From Oscillospiraceae bacterium (GTDB lineage Bacteria; Bacillota; Clostridia; Oscillospirales; Oscillospiraceae), in the NCBI GenBank assembly GCA_017936205.1, contig JAGBGB010000292.1, positions 1 to 19,826 on the forward strand: a stretch of 19,826 nt of DNA, read 5' to 3'. The notes under the pieces were generated by a model. That model made no database searches. It was not told where the DNA came from and was given only the letters and a program-made list of their open reading frames with translations. Both the position numbers and the translations under genes were made by a program. Below are positions 8,001-15,388 of the stretch, piece by piece (position 1 is the first letter of the stretch; every line of letters starts with the position of its first letter).

Positions 8001-8410
8001 TGAGCGAACTCCCCTCTGATTGCATCATCGTAATTCTGCAGAACACGCTGCAAGGCATTCTGCAGGAAGGGATTAGGTGCAAGGATCCTGCCATCCTTCG
8101 TCCGGTGAGCCTTTGCCAAAAGATGTGTCAACCTGCTGTTGGGTGCTTTGACATACCACAAAAATCGGCTGGCCCCAAATGCAGAATTCTGAATCCTTTT
8201 AGAAGCTATCGATTCAAAGAAGTGGGATCTGCTCTTAGATCTATCCCATGCACCGATCGGAGCGTCGGACTTTGTCAGACGCACAAGCTCTTTTGTGGCT
8301 GCTGCAGTCAGCTCATCCAGACGGTCCACCTTTTGGAGAGCGTACTGTTGCAGCAATGCCCGGAGAGCATCGTCAAGTTGTCCGGGAGAGATAGGCGGCA
8401 GCTCAGCCAC
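7997..8410 (-). CDS. HK97 gp10-like neck / head-tail protein
   Basis: 137 aa from a GTG at 8410, preceded by GGGGGTGAG at short spacing and overlapping the previous gene by 8 nt. The segment RLTHLLAKAHRTKDGR followed by NPFLQNAL resembles the conserved core of the HK97 gp10 family (RLTHLLE-x-GH-x2 ... P-x2). This family is found in siphovirus connector regions and involved in neck or tail completion. The neighbours on both sides are also connector-sized proteins. Family assignment is good; the precise structural role is inferred. Confidence 0.75.
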   Translation of the reverse strand: MAELPPISPGQLDDALRALLQQYALQKVDRLDELTAAATKELVRLTKSDAPIGAWDRSKSRSHFFESIASKRIQNSAFGASRFLWYVKAPNSRLTHLLAKAHRTKDGRILAPNPFLQNALQRVLQNYDDAIRGEFAQ

Positions 8411-8723
8411 GGTAGCTCACCCCCGTCAGACGGACATTGCGGTGACGCTCGAAGTAGTCATCGTACTCCGTCACCTTGAAAAAGGCAGGCTGTCCGTCAC
8501 CGTCTTTGCCGTAGCGAATACGGTAGTCCTGAGTATTGAGCCGCATTGCAGCCACTACAGAGCTGTAGCGGACATCAAAGTTCAGGGTCATGGGAGCCTG
8601 GATCGCTGCACCATCCAGGCCCTCCGTTCCCTTAGCCTTGTTAACCTTGGCATGGACAGTAGACACCAGCTCCCAATCGGTACCGGATTTCCGCTCCAGA
8701 TGAATGATCTGATTTCGGTTCAT
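8403..8723 (-). CDS. Head-tail adaptor / head closure protein
   Basis: 106 aa, ATG at 8723 behind TAGGAGG. The layout IIHLERKSGTDWELVST near the N-terminus and IRYGKDGDG...FFKVTEYDDYFERHRNVRLTG at the C-terminus resembles the small beta-barrel head-closure (stopper) family represented by SPP1 gp16. Members dock under the adaptor ring to retain packaged DNA and provide the tail attachment surface. It is the second of the four connector genes downstream of the capsid gene. Confidence 0.75.
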   Translation of the reverse strand: MNRNQIIHLERKSGTDWELVSTVHAKVNKAKGTEGLDGAAIQAPMTLNFDVRYSSVVAAMRLNTQDYRIRYGKDGDGQPAFFKVTEYDDYFERHRNVRLTGVSYRG

Positions 8724-8732
8724 AGTAACCTC

Positions 8733-9011
8733 CTAAAAGGCAGGATCTGTCTGATTTGACACAGCCTCGTGCTTGAGCTGATTGATCAAAGAGCGAAGTC
8801 CAATGGTCAAATTCCCGGTCACACCGCCGTCGAACCACTCCAGGACAAGCGAGAACGCCGCCAGGTGATACTTTTCGCTATCTGACTCCTGTATACCTGC
8901 CCCGCCTAAATAGTCTCTTGCGGCGTGATACAGCATTGTCAAATAGCTGTCATCCTCATCGTGATCGATCCGGCAGTGCGCCGTTAACAGGCGCCGGACT
9001 TCCGGATCCAA
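8733..9011 (-). CDS. Head-tail connector (gp6/gp15-like adaptor)
   Basis: The open frame reaches an ATG at 9074, but that start lies 90 nt inside the capsid gene. The family usually begins a few residues before the helical phrase ending in L-R-I-D-H-D-E-x-D. Here that phrase is LLTAHCRIDHDEDDSYLTML, and a TTG at 9011 gives a 92-aa protein of the usual size. The ribosome site for the TTG is weak, so coupling to capsid translation (28-nt overlap) is likely; the start is uncertain. Members form the ring that extends the portal and receives the head-closure protein. The following helices (YHAARDYLGGAG, YHLAAFSLVLEWFD) match the all-helical fold. Confidence 0.78.
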   Translation of the reverse strand: MDPEVRRLLTAHCRIDHDEDDSYLTMLYHAARDYLGGAGIQESDSEKYHLAAFSLVLEWFDGGVTGNLTIGLRSLINQLKHEAVSNQTDPAF

Positions 9012-10249
9012 AAGACGGGAATGCCACGCTTCAGCATGGAAGAGGAATCCATCTCCTGAGCATCCATGGAGCACATGACACGAGCTTCCCAGCCGCCCTT
9101 TGCCCAGGCTTCGCCGCCAACATTGGTGGTGTTCATGGTCATGCCGTTACGGACAAACAGACCTGCAAAGGCTGCAAGATTGCCGCCGTACAGAGGAGCG
9201 TAGGCGACTCCCTCTTCTTCGATATCGGGGATCAGATCTACATCAGCGTAGACTACGCGGCGACCCTTGATACGGTCGAAATCGCCGGAGATATCCGGCT
9301 TGAAGAAGGCACGACCGTCCTTGTCTACCCATTGATCCATATCATCGTAGCCGTTGGCGTTGGTCAGGAACATAGCTGCACGGGAGTGGAAGGTGTTCAG
9401 TTCCTTGTTCAGCATACGCTTGACAGCTGCAATCTTGGCATTATCATCATCCCCGGTAAGAGCAGTGAAGGGCAGCTTGTTCAGCATGGCAAGGATCAGG
9501 CCGTTCTTGGTCGCAACATAGCGGCCGGCAAACCATTCAGCCAGGTAGTCCATAAGCCCCTGAGCATTGGACATCAGTTCACCGGAGATAGCGACACGAT
9601 CGCCGTAGCTGTGGCAGTTATAGCCGATCCGCTTGACCTTGGGACCCTCGCCCATGGGGATGGGAGCGTCCTCTTCCACAGAGCTAAGAGGTGCTCTGCC
9701 TGCAGACAGTTCGATATTCCGCCAGCCCTTCAGGGTAGATACATTCTCCACATGAGCAAACTGGGACAGATCCACATAGTCCTTGCTGAGACGCTGTACA
9801 GCGAGCTCGAAGCTCTCAGGAACGAGAAATCCGCCATCTGCACCCGCAGGATCGCCGCCGGCTACGGTCATAGCCTTATGCAGGATCTCAAGACCATCGT
9901 GATGAGTAGCAGGACGGGCTCCCATCTGCATAGCCTTCAGCCATGCGTTAGTATACTCGTTACAGCTACGGATGTCAGAAAGCTGCTTTGCCTTGGACAC
10001 ATCCTCTGCAGAGGTACCCTGGGTGCCGGGAGCAGAGATGTTTTCGGGGGCAGGGCTGCCGGATGTGCCGAAGCGGGACTTTTCGGCAAGCAATGCTTCA
10101 CACTTCTCGATCTCAGGCACAAAGCTCTTGGCTTCTTCCAGGGCTTTGTCGTAAGCAGCCTGATCTCCGGCTTCCAACGCCTTCTCGGCAGCTTCGAGCT
10201 GAGCGAATCGCTTATTCTTCAGCTCCTGGCACTTTCTAAAAAGACTCAT
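8984..10249 (-). CDS. Major capsid protein (HK97 fold)
   Basis: 421 aa, ATG at 10249 with GGAGG upstream. Residues 1-60 form a charged coiled-coil delta/scaffold domain (helix rich in Lys/Glu/Ala). This is followed by a Ser/Gly/Pro linker to about residue 85 where the prohead protease is expected to cut. The HK97 fold follows: the GADGGFLVPE entry strand (about 135-144) and the G-E-L-M-S-N-A helix region, as in HK97-family capsids. It lies directly after the protease and overlaps the connector gene by 28 nt, the standard head-gene order. A long open frame on the opposite strand over this gene is a codon-usage shadow. Confidence 0.95.
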   Translation of the reverse strand: MSLFRKCQELKNKRFAQLEAAEKALEAGDQAAYDKALEEAKSFVPEIEKCEALLAEKSRFGTSGSPAPENISAPGTQGTSAEDVSKAKQLSDIRSCNEYTNAWLKAMQMGARPATHHDGLEILHKAMTVAGGDPAGADGGFLVPESFELAVQRLSKDYVDLSQFAHVENVSTLKGWRNIELSAGRAPLSSVEEDAPIPMGEGPKVKRIGYNCHSYGDRVAISGELMSNAQGLMDYLAEWFAGRYVATKNGLILAMLNKLPFTALTGDDDNAKIAAVKRMLNKELNTFHSRAAMFLTNANGYDDMDQWVDKDGRAFFKPDISGDFDRIKGRRVVYADVDLIPDIEEEGVAYAPLYGGNLAAFAGLFVRNGMTMNTTNVGGEAWAKGGWEARVMCSMDAQEMDSSSMLKRGIPVFWIRKSGAC

Positions 10250-10254
10250 TTTGT

Positions 10255-10908
10255 TTAACCTCCAAATCTTAATTTTTCGATGGCAAGCCGGGCTTTGGCG
10301 GCTTCCACATCGTTTATGGACATATTGGACATTTCAGCGGATTTCTGCACACCCGCTGCAGGTTGAGCAGGAACTGCCACAAAGGAAGCCTCGTAGGCGT
10401 CCTTTGCCTCGCTCAGGATCACATGGCAGGTTTTGCCTTCGTAAACACCGCCTCTGCGGTGATCACATTCCCAAAAGGCTTTGCCGCAAATGCTGCAGGT
10501 GGCTTTGCCTACGGCACAGCCCACGCTTACCTCTTTCAGGATGCCTCCGTCGATCATAGCGATCAGATCCTCGTTCCCGGAAAGGCGAAGCATATAAACA
10601 TCGGAAATGAGGCAAGTTACCGATCCCTCTGTCTCCACACGGGTGGCATAGATTCGTGCAGTCTGCTTAGAGGCCGCCCAAATATGATCAAAGAGGAAGG
10701 GCTTCCCCAAGAACAGTGTTGCAAGCTCCTTGAGGGTATCGGGATGGAATTTCTCATTATCCCGATCCACGATGTCATCGCACAAACGGACAGGGAAAGT
10801 GTAGACCTCCTCCGCTGTCAGCTCCTTGCGACTTAGACGGTTAATGGCTGCCATATCAGGAGCTCCGGTGGGTGAAGCAACAGATGCGGACTTATTTACT
10901 CGGAACAC
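10255..10908 (-). CDS. Prohead protease (HK97 U35-like) with Cys/His insert
   Basis: 217 aa from a GTG at 10908, right after the portal stop and within reach of GGAGG; an ATG at 10854 is an alternative start. It matures the capsid by removing the scaffold/delta domain. The phrase INRLSRKELTAEEVYTFPVR, H75 in FLFDHIWA, S128 in KEVSVGCAVG and E173 in DAYEASFVAVPAQPAAGV fit the His/Ser/acidic catalytic pattern of this protease family. Between S128 and the C-terminal strand is an insert with C138, C141, C148, H150, C161 and H162 that looks like a zinc site. Upstream portal and downstream capsid support the call. The last about 30 residues are helical, reminiscent of a self-cleaved tail. Confidence 0.88.
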   Translation of the reverse strand: MFRVNKSASVASPTGAPDMAAINRLSRKELTAEEVYTFPVRLCDDIVDRDNEKFHPDTLKELATLFLGKPFLFDHIWAASKQTARIYATRVETEGSVTCLISDVYMLRLSGNEDLIAMIDGGILKEVSVGCAVGKATCSICGKAFWECDHRRGGVYEGKTCHVILSEAKDAYEASFVAVPAQPAAGVQKSAEMSNMSINDVEAAKARLAIEKLRFGG

Positions 10909-12195
10909 TTACGGTTCCACCTCCTTCTTTTGATTTGCATTACGGGCAATGCTCAGTGCCTCAAACTGATCAAGTGGCACAAAGTTCAAGCTGGCTTTTC
11001 GTACGTGGCCACCGGGGACAGAGGGACGATCTTCCAGTTCAAGGATGTCATCCACGCTGTAGGCTCCAATATCATGCATCGTTCGGTAATAGTTGGCTCT
11101 GGCTGCTGTGTCGCCTCTAAGGCGGCCGTCCAGGTTGTGCTTGATCCTCAGCCGGTTCAGATCACTATCGAAGAGGAGCTTATAGGAATCCTCCTCTTCC
11201 ACCATCTTCAGGAGAGCCATGCCGTGACCTTGGATAAACTCCAGGTTGTTCTGTTCATTGGAAGCGTAGGTCTGTTTTCCTGCCATGATCGCATGAAGGG
11301 GCACCATGAAGAATCGGGCAATGTCAGCAACGCTAACCTCCTTCGACAAGACGAAGCTCTGATCGTAGGGGTCGATCTTAATAGGCTTGTATTCCAAGCC
11401 ATTATCCAGAATTGCAATACGGGCAGTATTGGCACTGCCGCCGTGAGCACGCTCCCACGCTCGACGTAAGTTTTCCTTACGAGTCAGGAACCTTGTGCCC
11501 GTTTTGTCGTTGGGATCCTGAACCTCAGAAAAGCCGCTTAGATCGGTATCTGTAGTCAGGACACCACCGGGCTGAGAATTGTTGCGATAGACAGAAGCCT
11601 CGTACTCCTCGCCTGCGGTGATTTTTGCAAGGGTCCGGGACGCATAATGTAGGGGGCTAACTCCGGTATATCCATCCCGGCTGCCCATATTGTAGTGGCT
11701 GATCTCCTCGGAATCGAAAGCATATTGCTTGCCGGTTGTCGGATGGGAATAGACATACAGCAGCTTGCCGTCTAACCATTCCAGGCTGACACAGTCAGGG
11801 TGGAGGGGAACACGCTCTACCACTCTTCCGCTTTTCGGATCCCGGTAGTTGTACGAGTATCCGCTGCCTCGGAGCAGCATACACCGCATCGAATACCGCT
11901 TAAAGGCACTGGGCGTCTGATATGGATTCGGACGAACATTCAGGACTCGGTGCAGTTCGTGGTCTGTGATACGCTTTCGGGACTGCGTATCAAAAACATA
12001 CATAGGTAAGGCACAGTAGAAATCGCAAATATACTCGACGCAGGCATATACAGCAGATAGTTTCAGTGCATCCTCAGAGGACAGGCTCGGATCTATCCCC
12101 TGCAGCCAGCCCTCAGGGCTGTCCAAGGTAAGGATCTGGGAACCGGCAGCCACAGCAGAGGGAGCTGGAGCAGCCTTGATCTTGCGTAATATCAC
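10909..12195 (-). CDS. Portal protein (HK97 family)
   Basis: 428 aa from a GTG at 12195 behind AAGGAGG (7-nt spacing). Recognisable portal features include ALKLSAVYACVEYICDF near residue 45 and HELHRVLNVRPNPYQTPSAF near 80. Later come MLLRGSGYSYNYRD, a stretch of beta strands (VPLHPDCVSLEW), GVSPLHYASRTL and ARFFMVPLHAIM. This family forms the dodecameric ring at one capsid vertex through which the terminase pumps DNA. Position between terminase and protease is canonical. The last 30 residues (KASLNFVPLDQFE) correspond to the usual C-terminal tail after the crown region. Confidence 0.95.
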   Translation of the reverse strand: MILRKIKAAPAPSAVAAGSQILTLDSPEGWLQGIDPSLSSEDALKLSAVYACVEYICDFYCALPMYVFDTQSRKRITDHELHRVLNVRPNPYQTPSAFKRYSMRCMLLRGSGYSYNYRDPKSGRVVERVPLHPDCVSLEWLDGKLLYVYSHPTTGKQYAFDSEEISHYNMGSRDGYTGVSPLHYASRTLAKITAGEEYEASVYRNNSQPGGVLTTDTDLSGFSEVQDPNDKTGTRFLTRKENLRRAWERAHGGSANTARIAILDNGLEYKPIKIDPYDQSFVLSKEVSVADIARFFMVPLHAIMAGKQTYASNEQNNLEFIQGHGMALLKMVEEEDSYKLLFDSDLNRLRIKHNLDGRLRGDTAARANYYRTMHDIGAYSVDDILELEDRPSVPGGHVRKASLNFVPLDQFEALSIARNANQKKEVEP

Positions 12196-12207
12196 AGGCT
12201 CACCTCC

Positions 12208-12399
12208 TTAGGGTGCGGTCAGATAGCCCAGAACAATGAGTTCAGCACCACCTACCACATATCCTGCCGGAGGATAGATCATTCCGGCACCGGCTGCCAC
12301 TGCCACAATTCCGACAATAATCACAAGATCACTGAACAGCTCAGACAGGATCCTGCCCATGGGCTTCTTTTCACGAGGCTTTTTTTCCTTATCGTCCAT
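12208..12399 (-). CDS. Small membrane protein of unknown function
   Basis: 63 aa; ATG at 12399 preceded by AAGGAGTGAGCA, a strong ribosome site. A Lys/Arg/Glu-rich N-terminus (residues 1-15) is followed by hydrophobic residues 24-40 (DLVIIVGIVAVAAGAG) and 44-61 (AGYVVGGAELIVLGYL), so two closely spaced membrane spans or a hairpin are likely. It resembles small membrane proteins often found next to packaging or portal genes in siphoviruses, but no function is established here. It is not in the usual lysis position, although a holin-like protein cannot be excluded. The 19-bp palindrome at 12414 lies just upstream of its ribosome site. Confidence 0.65.
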   Translation of the reverse strand: MDDKEKKPREKKPMGRILSELFSDLVIIVGIVAVAAGAGMIYPPAGYVVGGAELIVLGYLTAP

Positions 12400-12413
12400 T
12401 GCTCACTCCTTTC

Positions 12414-12432
12414 GGTGTCCAATTTGGACACC
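12414..12432. promoter_or_regulatory. 19-bp palindrome copy 2 (parS-like / operator candidate)
   Basis: GGTGTCCAATTTGGACACC with perfect 9-nt arms, located in the short gap between the terL stop (12440) and the small membrane gene (12399). It is the only one of the three copies outside coding sequence. It is not followed by a T-run, so terminator function is unlikely. The likely role is ParB or repressor binding. Confidence 0.78.
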
Positions 12433-12439
12433 ATGTTTT

Positions 12440-14239
12440 TTACATTTCATAGTCCGCACCGGCAGCTGCCCTGCTCAGATCCGGCTTGGTCTCACGGAGG
12501 AGAGCGAGAGACAAAGCATTCATCACGGCCGCCAGTGGGTCTATACGCTCCGAATCGTCCTTGTGCTTCTTGGATAATCTCAGATCTCCGTAGTAGTTTT
12601 CAAACTCTATGGCATTACGAAGGCACCACATCAGCAACGGTGACCGTTCGAATACCAGTTTACCGGCAAGAAGCAGTTCTCGGAAGGTCTTGACCGCCAA
12701 GGTCTGACCGGCACAGGTCTGACGCACTTCAACACAAAAGTCCTCATTTCGGCGGTCTGCGTTAATGTGATTGGCAAGGTCAACAGCATTGTGACCGTCA
12801 TAGCCCAGATTAATCAATTTCAATTTCCGAGACTCTTCCTGCCTGCAGATCCAGTCATAAGCAAAGTGATTTTCAGTGGATTCGCCCGGAGTGAGAGTGC
12901 AGCAGCCTTGCCTTGCCCAATCCCTGTAGGGGACCTTGTCGCTGTGTTCATGCCGAGTGGCCCCTGCTTCCGGCATGAAGCCGTGAGCTGTAATTGCATA
13001 ACGACCATCCGGGAGAGGAATCACCATGCCGGTGCCGGTCAGGTCGATACGCTTACCTAAGTCAAAGCCGGGCCATGCGTCAAGGCCCGTGACAAGCTTG
13101 GTAAACTCCTCAGAAGATACCTGCAGCTCCTTCGCCTTAGCTCTCTGCACCTCGTTCAGATAGCTGTTTGGGCTTGCGGTCTGCCATTGGCACAGACGGC
13201 GGGACAGGAAGCGGCGGATCTTAATAGCATCACCGCTTCCATAAGCAGCGGTGTACTCGCTCTCGATCTGCGTCAGGAGATCCTTTGCATATTCGCTGCC
13301 ATAGCGGAGCATTGGATTTGCCCAGCACCACTTTGTTTTGTCATGAGGATCCTCACCAAATGGAAGTTGCCGGATCATAACAAAGTAATGGTCATCCCGA
13401 ATCTCACCGTCCAAGATAGACTTTGCATACAGCTCCTCGGTCATGGCGGGGCGGTTGTCTGCATCATCTCCGGCAGTCATGATGCAGTCCAGCAAGCATT
13501 GAGGGCGTTTACCCAAGGCATCAAAGCCTGTATTGTAGAGCGTGGCATCCGGGTGAGACTCATACTCATCAACGCAGTAATAGCTGGGAGCAAGACCTTC
13601 CTTGTTCTTTGTATCGGAGGACAGCGCGCGCATGTGACCACCACGGGTCTTGTTGGTGATCGGATTGCTCCGTGGGATTTTCAGCCTTTTCGCATAAGCG
13701 GGAGAAATCTTCGCTATGGCTCTGGCATCGTCCATTACGCGCTTCGCCTGTTCCCGGTCCACTGCGACACACTCCACCTCAGGCTGCAGGTCAAAGACAG
13801 CTAACTCCGGATGGTACGGAGGATAGTAGCAGTCACAACTCATGTGGTACAAACCCTTCACCGAGTTTTCTGAGGATTTTCCTTGTCCACGACCACGCTC
13901 ATTCAAGCTGCGCTTAAATCGACGCTTGCCGGTGTCCTTATGGACCCATCCATAAAGGACACCAAGGTCAAACTGCTGCCAAGGCTCCAGCTCTATGGGC
14001 TGTCCCTGCAGGACTCCTCGACAATGTCGCGCCAGTTGGAAAGCCTTGTAGATCCGATCGGCGCGGGTTTCATCGAACACATATGGGAAGGCTTCTGTCC
14101 CCTGCCGTGCAAGATCGTCCAGATGTCGTTGACAAGCCTTGATCTCATAGGGACCGCACAGATCATGGAGCCGGCCTTGGGTGACCTGCTTGGCATACAC
14201 CGCTGCCGGGTGGTGTTTACCGTTGGGATAGTTGGGCAT
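12440..14239 (-). CDS. terL: Terminase large subunit
   Basis: 599 aa from an ATG at 14239, one base after the terS stop; an in-frame ATG at 14329 lies 90 nt upstream inside terS and is unlikely. ATPase motifs: Walker A ERGRGQGKS (about 114-122) and Walker B YYCVDEYE (D224, E225). The C-terminal nuclease shows candidate acidic metal ligands at D393/D399, D481 (LGYDGHN) and D567 (RIDPLAAVMNA). It is the motor/nuclease that cuts concatemers and translocates DNA through the portal. Together with the P27-type small subunit and HNH nuclease it forms the packaging set typical of cos phages. A near-palindrome with GGTGTCC/GGACACC ends lies within it at 13931-13963. Confidence 0.95.
   Translation of the reverse strand: MPNYPNGKHHPAAVYAKQVTQGRLHDLCGPYEIKACQRHLDDLARQGTEAFPYVFDETRADRIYKAFQLARHCRGVLQGQPIELEPWQQFDLGVLYGWVHKDTGKRRFKRSLNERGRGQGKSSENSVKGLYHMSCDCYYPPYHPELAVFDLQPEVECVAVDREQAKRVMDDARAIAKISPAYAKRLKIPRSNPITNKTRGGHMRALSSDTKNKEGLAPSYYCVDEYESHPDATLYNTGFDALGKRPQCLLDCIMTAGDDADNRPAMTEELYAKSILDGEIRDDHYFVMIRQLPFGEDPHDKTKWCWANPMLRYGSEYAKDLLTQIESEYTAAYGSGDAIKIRRFLSRRLCQWQTASPNSYLNEVQRAKAKELQVSSEEFTKLVTGLDAWPGFDLGKRIDLTGTGMVIPLPDGRYAITAHGFMPEAGATRHEHSDKVPYRDWARQGCCTLTPGESTENHFAYDWICRQEESRKLKLINLGYDGHNAVDLANHINADRRNEDFCVEVRQTCAGQTLAVKTFRELLLAGKLVFERSPLLMWCLRNAIEFENYYGDLRLSKKHKDDSERIDPLAAVMNALSLALLRETKPDLSRAAAGADYEM
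13931..13963. repeat. Near-perfect inverted repeat inside terL with palindrome-like ends
   Basis: Arms of 14 and 15 nt (GGTGTCCTTATGGA and TCCATAAAGGACACC) differ by one inserted A and flank a 4-nt centre. The outer GGTGTCC/GGACACC are the same half-sites as in the three 19-bp palindromes. It encodes GVLYGWVHKDTG, a segment that may be conserved in large terminases, so coincidence is possible. Confidence 0.5.
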
Positions 14240-14240
14240 A

Positions 14241-14729
14241 TCAATCACCGAATAAGTCACTGTCCGGATCCAGCTCGGCGGCAGCTCGCTTCTGTGCCAG
14301 TCTGGCGCGGGACTGAGGAGTGAAGCCAAGCTTATCTGCGTAGCTCATGAGGCTGCGCTCCAAGGCTGCGATCTTGGTAAGCAAACTCTCCAGCTTATCC
14401 GTGGATTCCGTGGTAGCTTTATCGTTGTCTGCCTTAACCGCGTCGGACAGAAGCTTCTCACACAGAGCGTTTAGAGCATCACGGCGAGCAAGCTGCTGAC
14501 AGTAGGACATGAACATTTCCTGATCCAGGCAGTCAAGCAGATCCACCCCTTCGACACGTTCAAGGATGCTGTCCCAGTATTTCTTCGCAGGCTTCGAGAA
14601 ACCCCTTGGAGCTTTAAGCTTGATAGGGTCATCTCTGGTCAATGATTTCTCGGCATCTGTACGCGCCTGCTTTTCAGCCTGTGTCGTATGCTTGCTCTGG
14701 TTGCCGAGGATCTTGGGTGCTGAGCTCAA
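14241..14729 (-). CDS. terS: Terminase small subunit (P27 family-like)
   Basis: 162 aa from a TTG at 14729, chosen because AGGAGG lies 8 nt upstream; a longer open frame up to an ATG at 14822 runs through low-complexity GC-rich DNA. Recognisable phrases include APRGFSKPAKKYWDSILERVEG, LDQEMFMSYCQQLARRD and the C-terminal LGFTPQSRARLAQKR. The last (GxTPxSRxRL) is typical of P27-type small terminases, which recognise DNA for packaging. It lies directly upstream of terL (stop at 14241 next to the terL start) and downstream of an HNH gene. The DNA-binding site may be the GC-rich intergenic just upstream. Confidence 0.9.
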   Translation of the reverse strand: MSSAPKILGNQSKHTTQAEKQARTDAEKSLTRDDPIKLKAPRGFSKPAKKYWDSILERVEGVDLLDCLDQEMFMSYCQQLARRDALNALCEKLLSDAVKADNDKATTESTDKLESLLTKIAALERSLMSYADKLGFTPQSRARLAQKRAAAELDPDSDLFGD

Positions 14730-14943
14730 ACTGCTCACCTCCTGGGGTGGGCCCATGCTTGGAAATTCCGTTGGGGGAAATTTTTTCGCAAACGAGGGGG
14801 GCCGCGGTATTTTGAGAGCCACCCCAAAACTTTTTCAGGGTGGGGGGGGGAGGTCTGCCCGAAGGGCCGTGCGCGCACCCAAGGCGCTGCGTGAGCGTGC
14901 ATGGGCGGATGTGCAGGCAGGCGGACGAAGGTTGACCGGGAGA
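14730..14943. other. GC-rich intergenic between HNH and terS; cos-site candidate
   Basis: 214 bp without a credible gene. On the minus strand it contains a C9 run (14842-14850) and a CCACCC/GGGTGG hairpin (about 14819-14842). It then has the GC palindrome CCGCGG (14802-14807) followed by six Cs, an AT-rich run (AAAAAATTT, 14779-14787) and the terS ribosome site. Position beside terS/HNH and the mix of GC-rich clamp and A-tract suggest a cohesive-end site, but the exact nick positions cannot be read here. Confidence 0.4.
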
Positions 14944-15318
14944 TTACTTGCGTTTTTCTGTGCTGTTTTGCCGCATTTCTGCAGCTGTCTTTCGGCTGTG
15001 GCAAGCATGACAGAGAGACTGATGGTTCTTGGGGTCGATGAACAATGCCCAGTTGCCACGGTGGGGCTGGATGTGGTCCACATCTGTCGCGCGGACTCGC
15101 AGACCCCGGCGAGAGCACTCACGGCAGAAGGGTTCACGCAGAAGCTGCGCCGGCCGAAGATTGTCCGTCCAGATCGGAAGGCCGTACCACCGGTGCCAGG
15201 CTGCAGCCTCTGCACTTCGCCTGGATGCGTCCTTAGGCTTATGCTTGGGACAGTAGCCCTCCCGGGTCAGGACACCGCACCCCGCATGGGCACATAGACG
15301 AATTGGTTTCTTTGCCAT
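14944..15318 (-). CDS. HNH endonuclease (packaging-associated)
   Basis: 124 aa from the ATG at 15318, preceded by GGAGGTGATCCT; a longer frame to 15363 runs into the terminator and is not likely. The N-terminus has a Cys/His set (C9, C14, C23, H26). C65/C68 with C103/C106 form the structural zinc pairs, and the HNH core is DVDHIQP (H82), N98 and H107 in NHQSLCHACHSRKT. HNH proteins encoded beside P27-type small terminases are known to be needed, with the large subunit, for specific cos cleavage in several phages. Its gene starts 17 bases after the T-run of the upstream terminator, which is odd for expression of the packaging operon. Confidence 0.9.
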   Translation of the reverse strand: MAKKPIRLCAHAGCGVLTREGYCPKHKPKDASRRSAEAAAWHRWYGLPIWTDNLRPAQLLREPFCRECSRRGLRVRATDVDHIQPHRGNWALFIDPKNHQSLCHACHSRKTAAEMRQNSTEKRK

Positions 15319-15334
15319 AGGATCACCTCCGGAG

Positions 15335-15388
15335 AAAAACAAAAAGAGCCTGAACCAACACACCTACTCGGTGATTGGCTCAGGCTCT
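15335..15388 (-). terminator. Intrinsic terminator upstream of the packaging operon
   Basis: On the minus strand AGAGCCTGAGCCAA (15388-15375) pairs with TTGGTTCAGGCTCT (15358-15345), 14 bp with a single G-T wobble. An inner CACC/GGTG stem extends it, and TTTTTGTTTTT follows (15345-15335). The KTR stop codon TGA (15382-15380) lies inside the left arm, so a ribosome finishing that gene would block hairpin formation. A second copy of AAGAGCCTGA just upstream (15403-15394) can compete for the right arm. Confidence 0.85.

Noticed and set aside
8918..10258. 446-aa open frame on the plus strand opposite the capsid gene
   Set aside because: It mirrors the capsid codon pattern, has no ribosome binding site and its translation looks unlike a real protein; it is an antisense shadow.
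10315..10340. ATGTCCAATATGTCCAT, resembling the palindrome half-site
   Set aside because: Two direct TGTCC copies rather than an inverted repeat; encodes MSNMS in the protease tail and lacks the partner arm.
12414..12432. Palindrome at 12414 as an intrinsic terminator
   Set aside because: The loop would be a single base and no T-run follows on either strand; a DNA-level protein site fits better.
13187..13804. 205-aa plus-strand open frame inside terL
   Set aside because: Overlaps the conserved terminase ATPase region on the opposite strand; no supporting signals.
14735..15215. Two minus-strand open frames of about 126 aa over the HNH/terS gap
   Set aside because: Low-complexity Pro/Arg/Ser translation; the HNH frame has clear motifs in the same DNA and a perfect ribosome site.
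14566..15297. 243-aa plus-strand open frame over terS/HNH
   Set aside because: Arg/Ala/Gly-rich translation from GC-rich DNA, no ribosome binding site, conflicts with two well-supported genes on the other strand.
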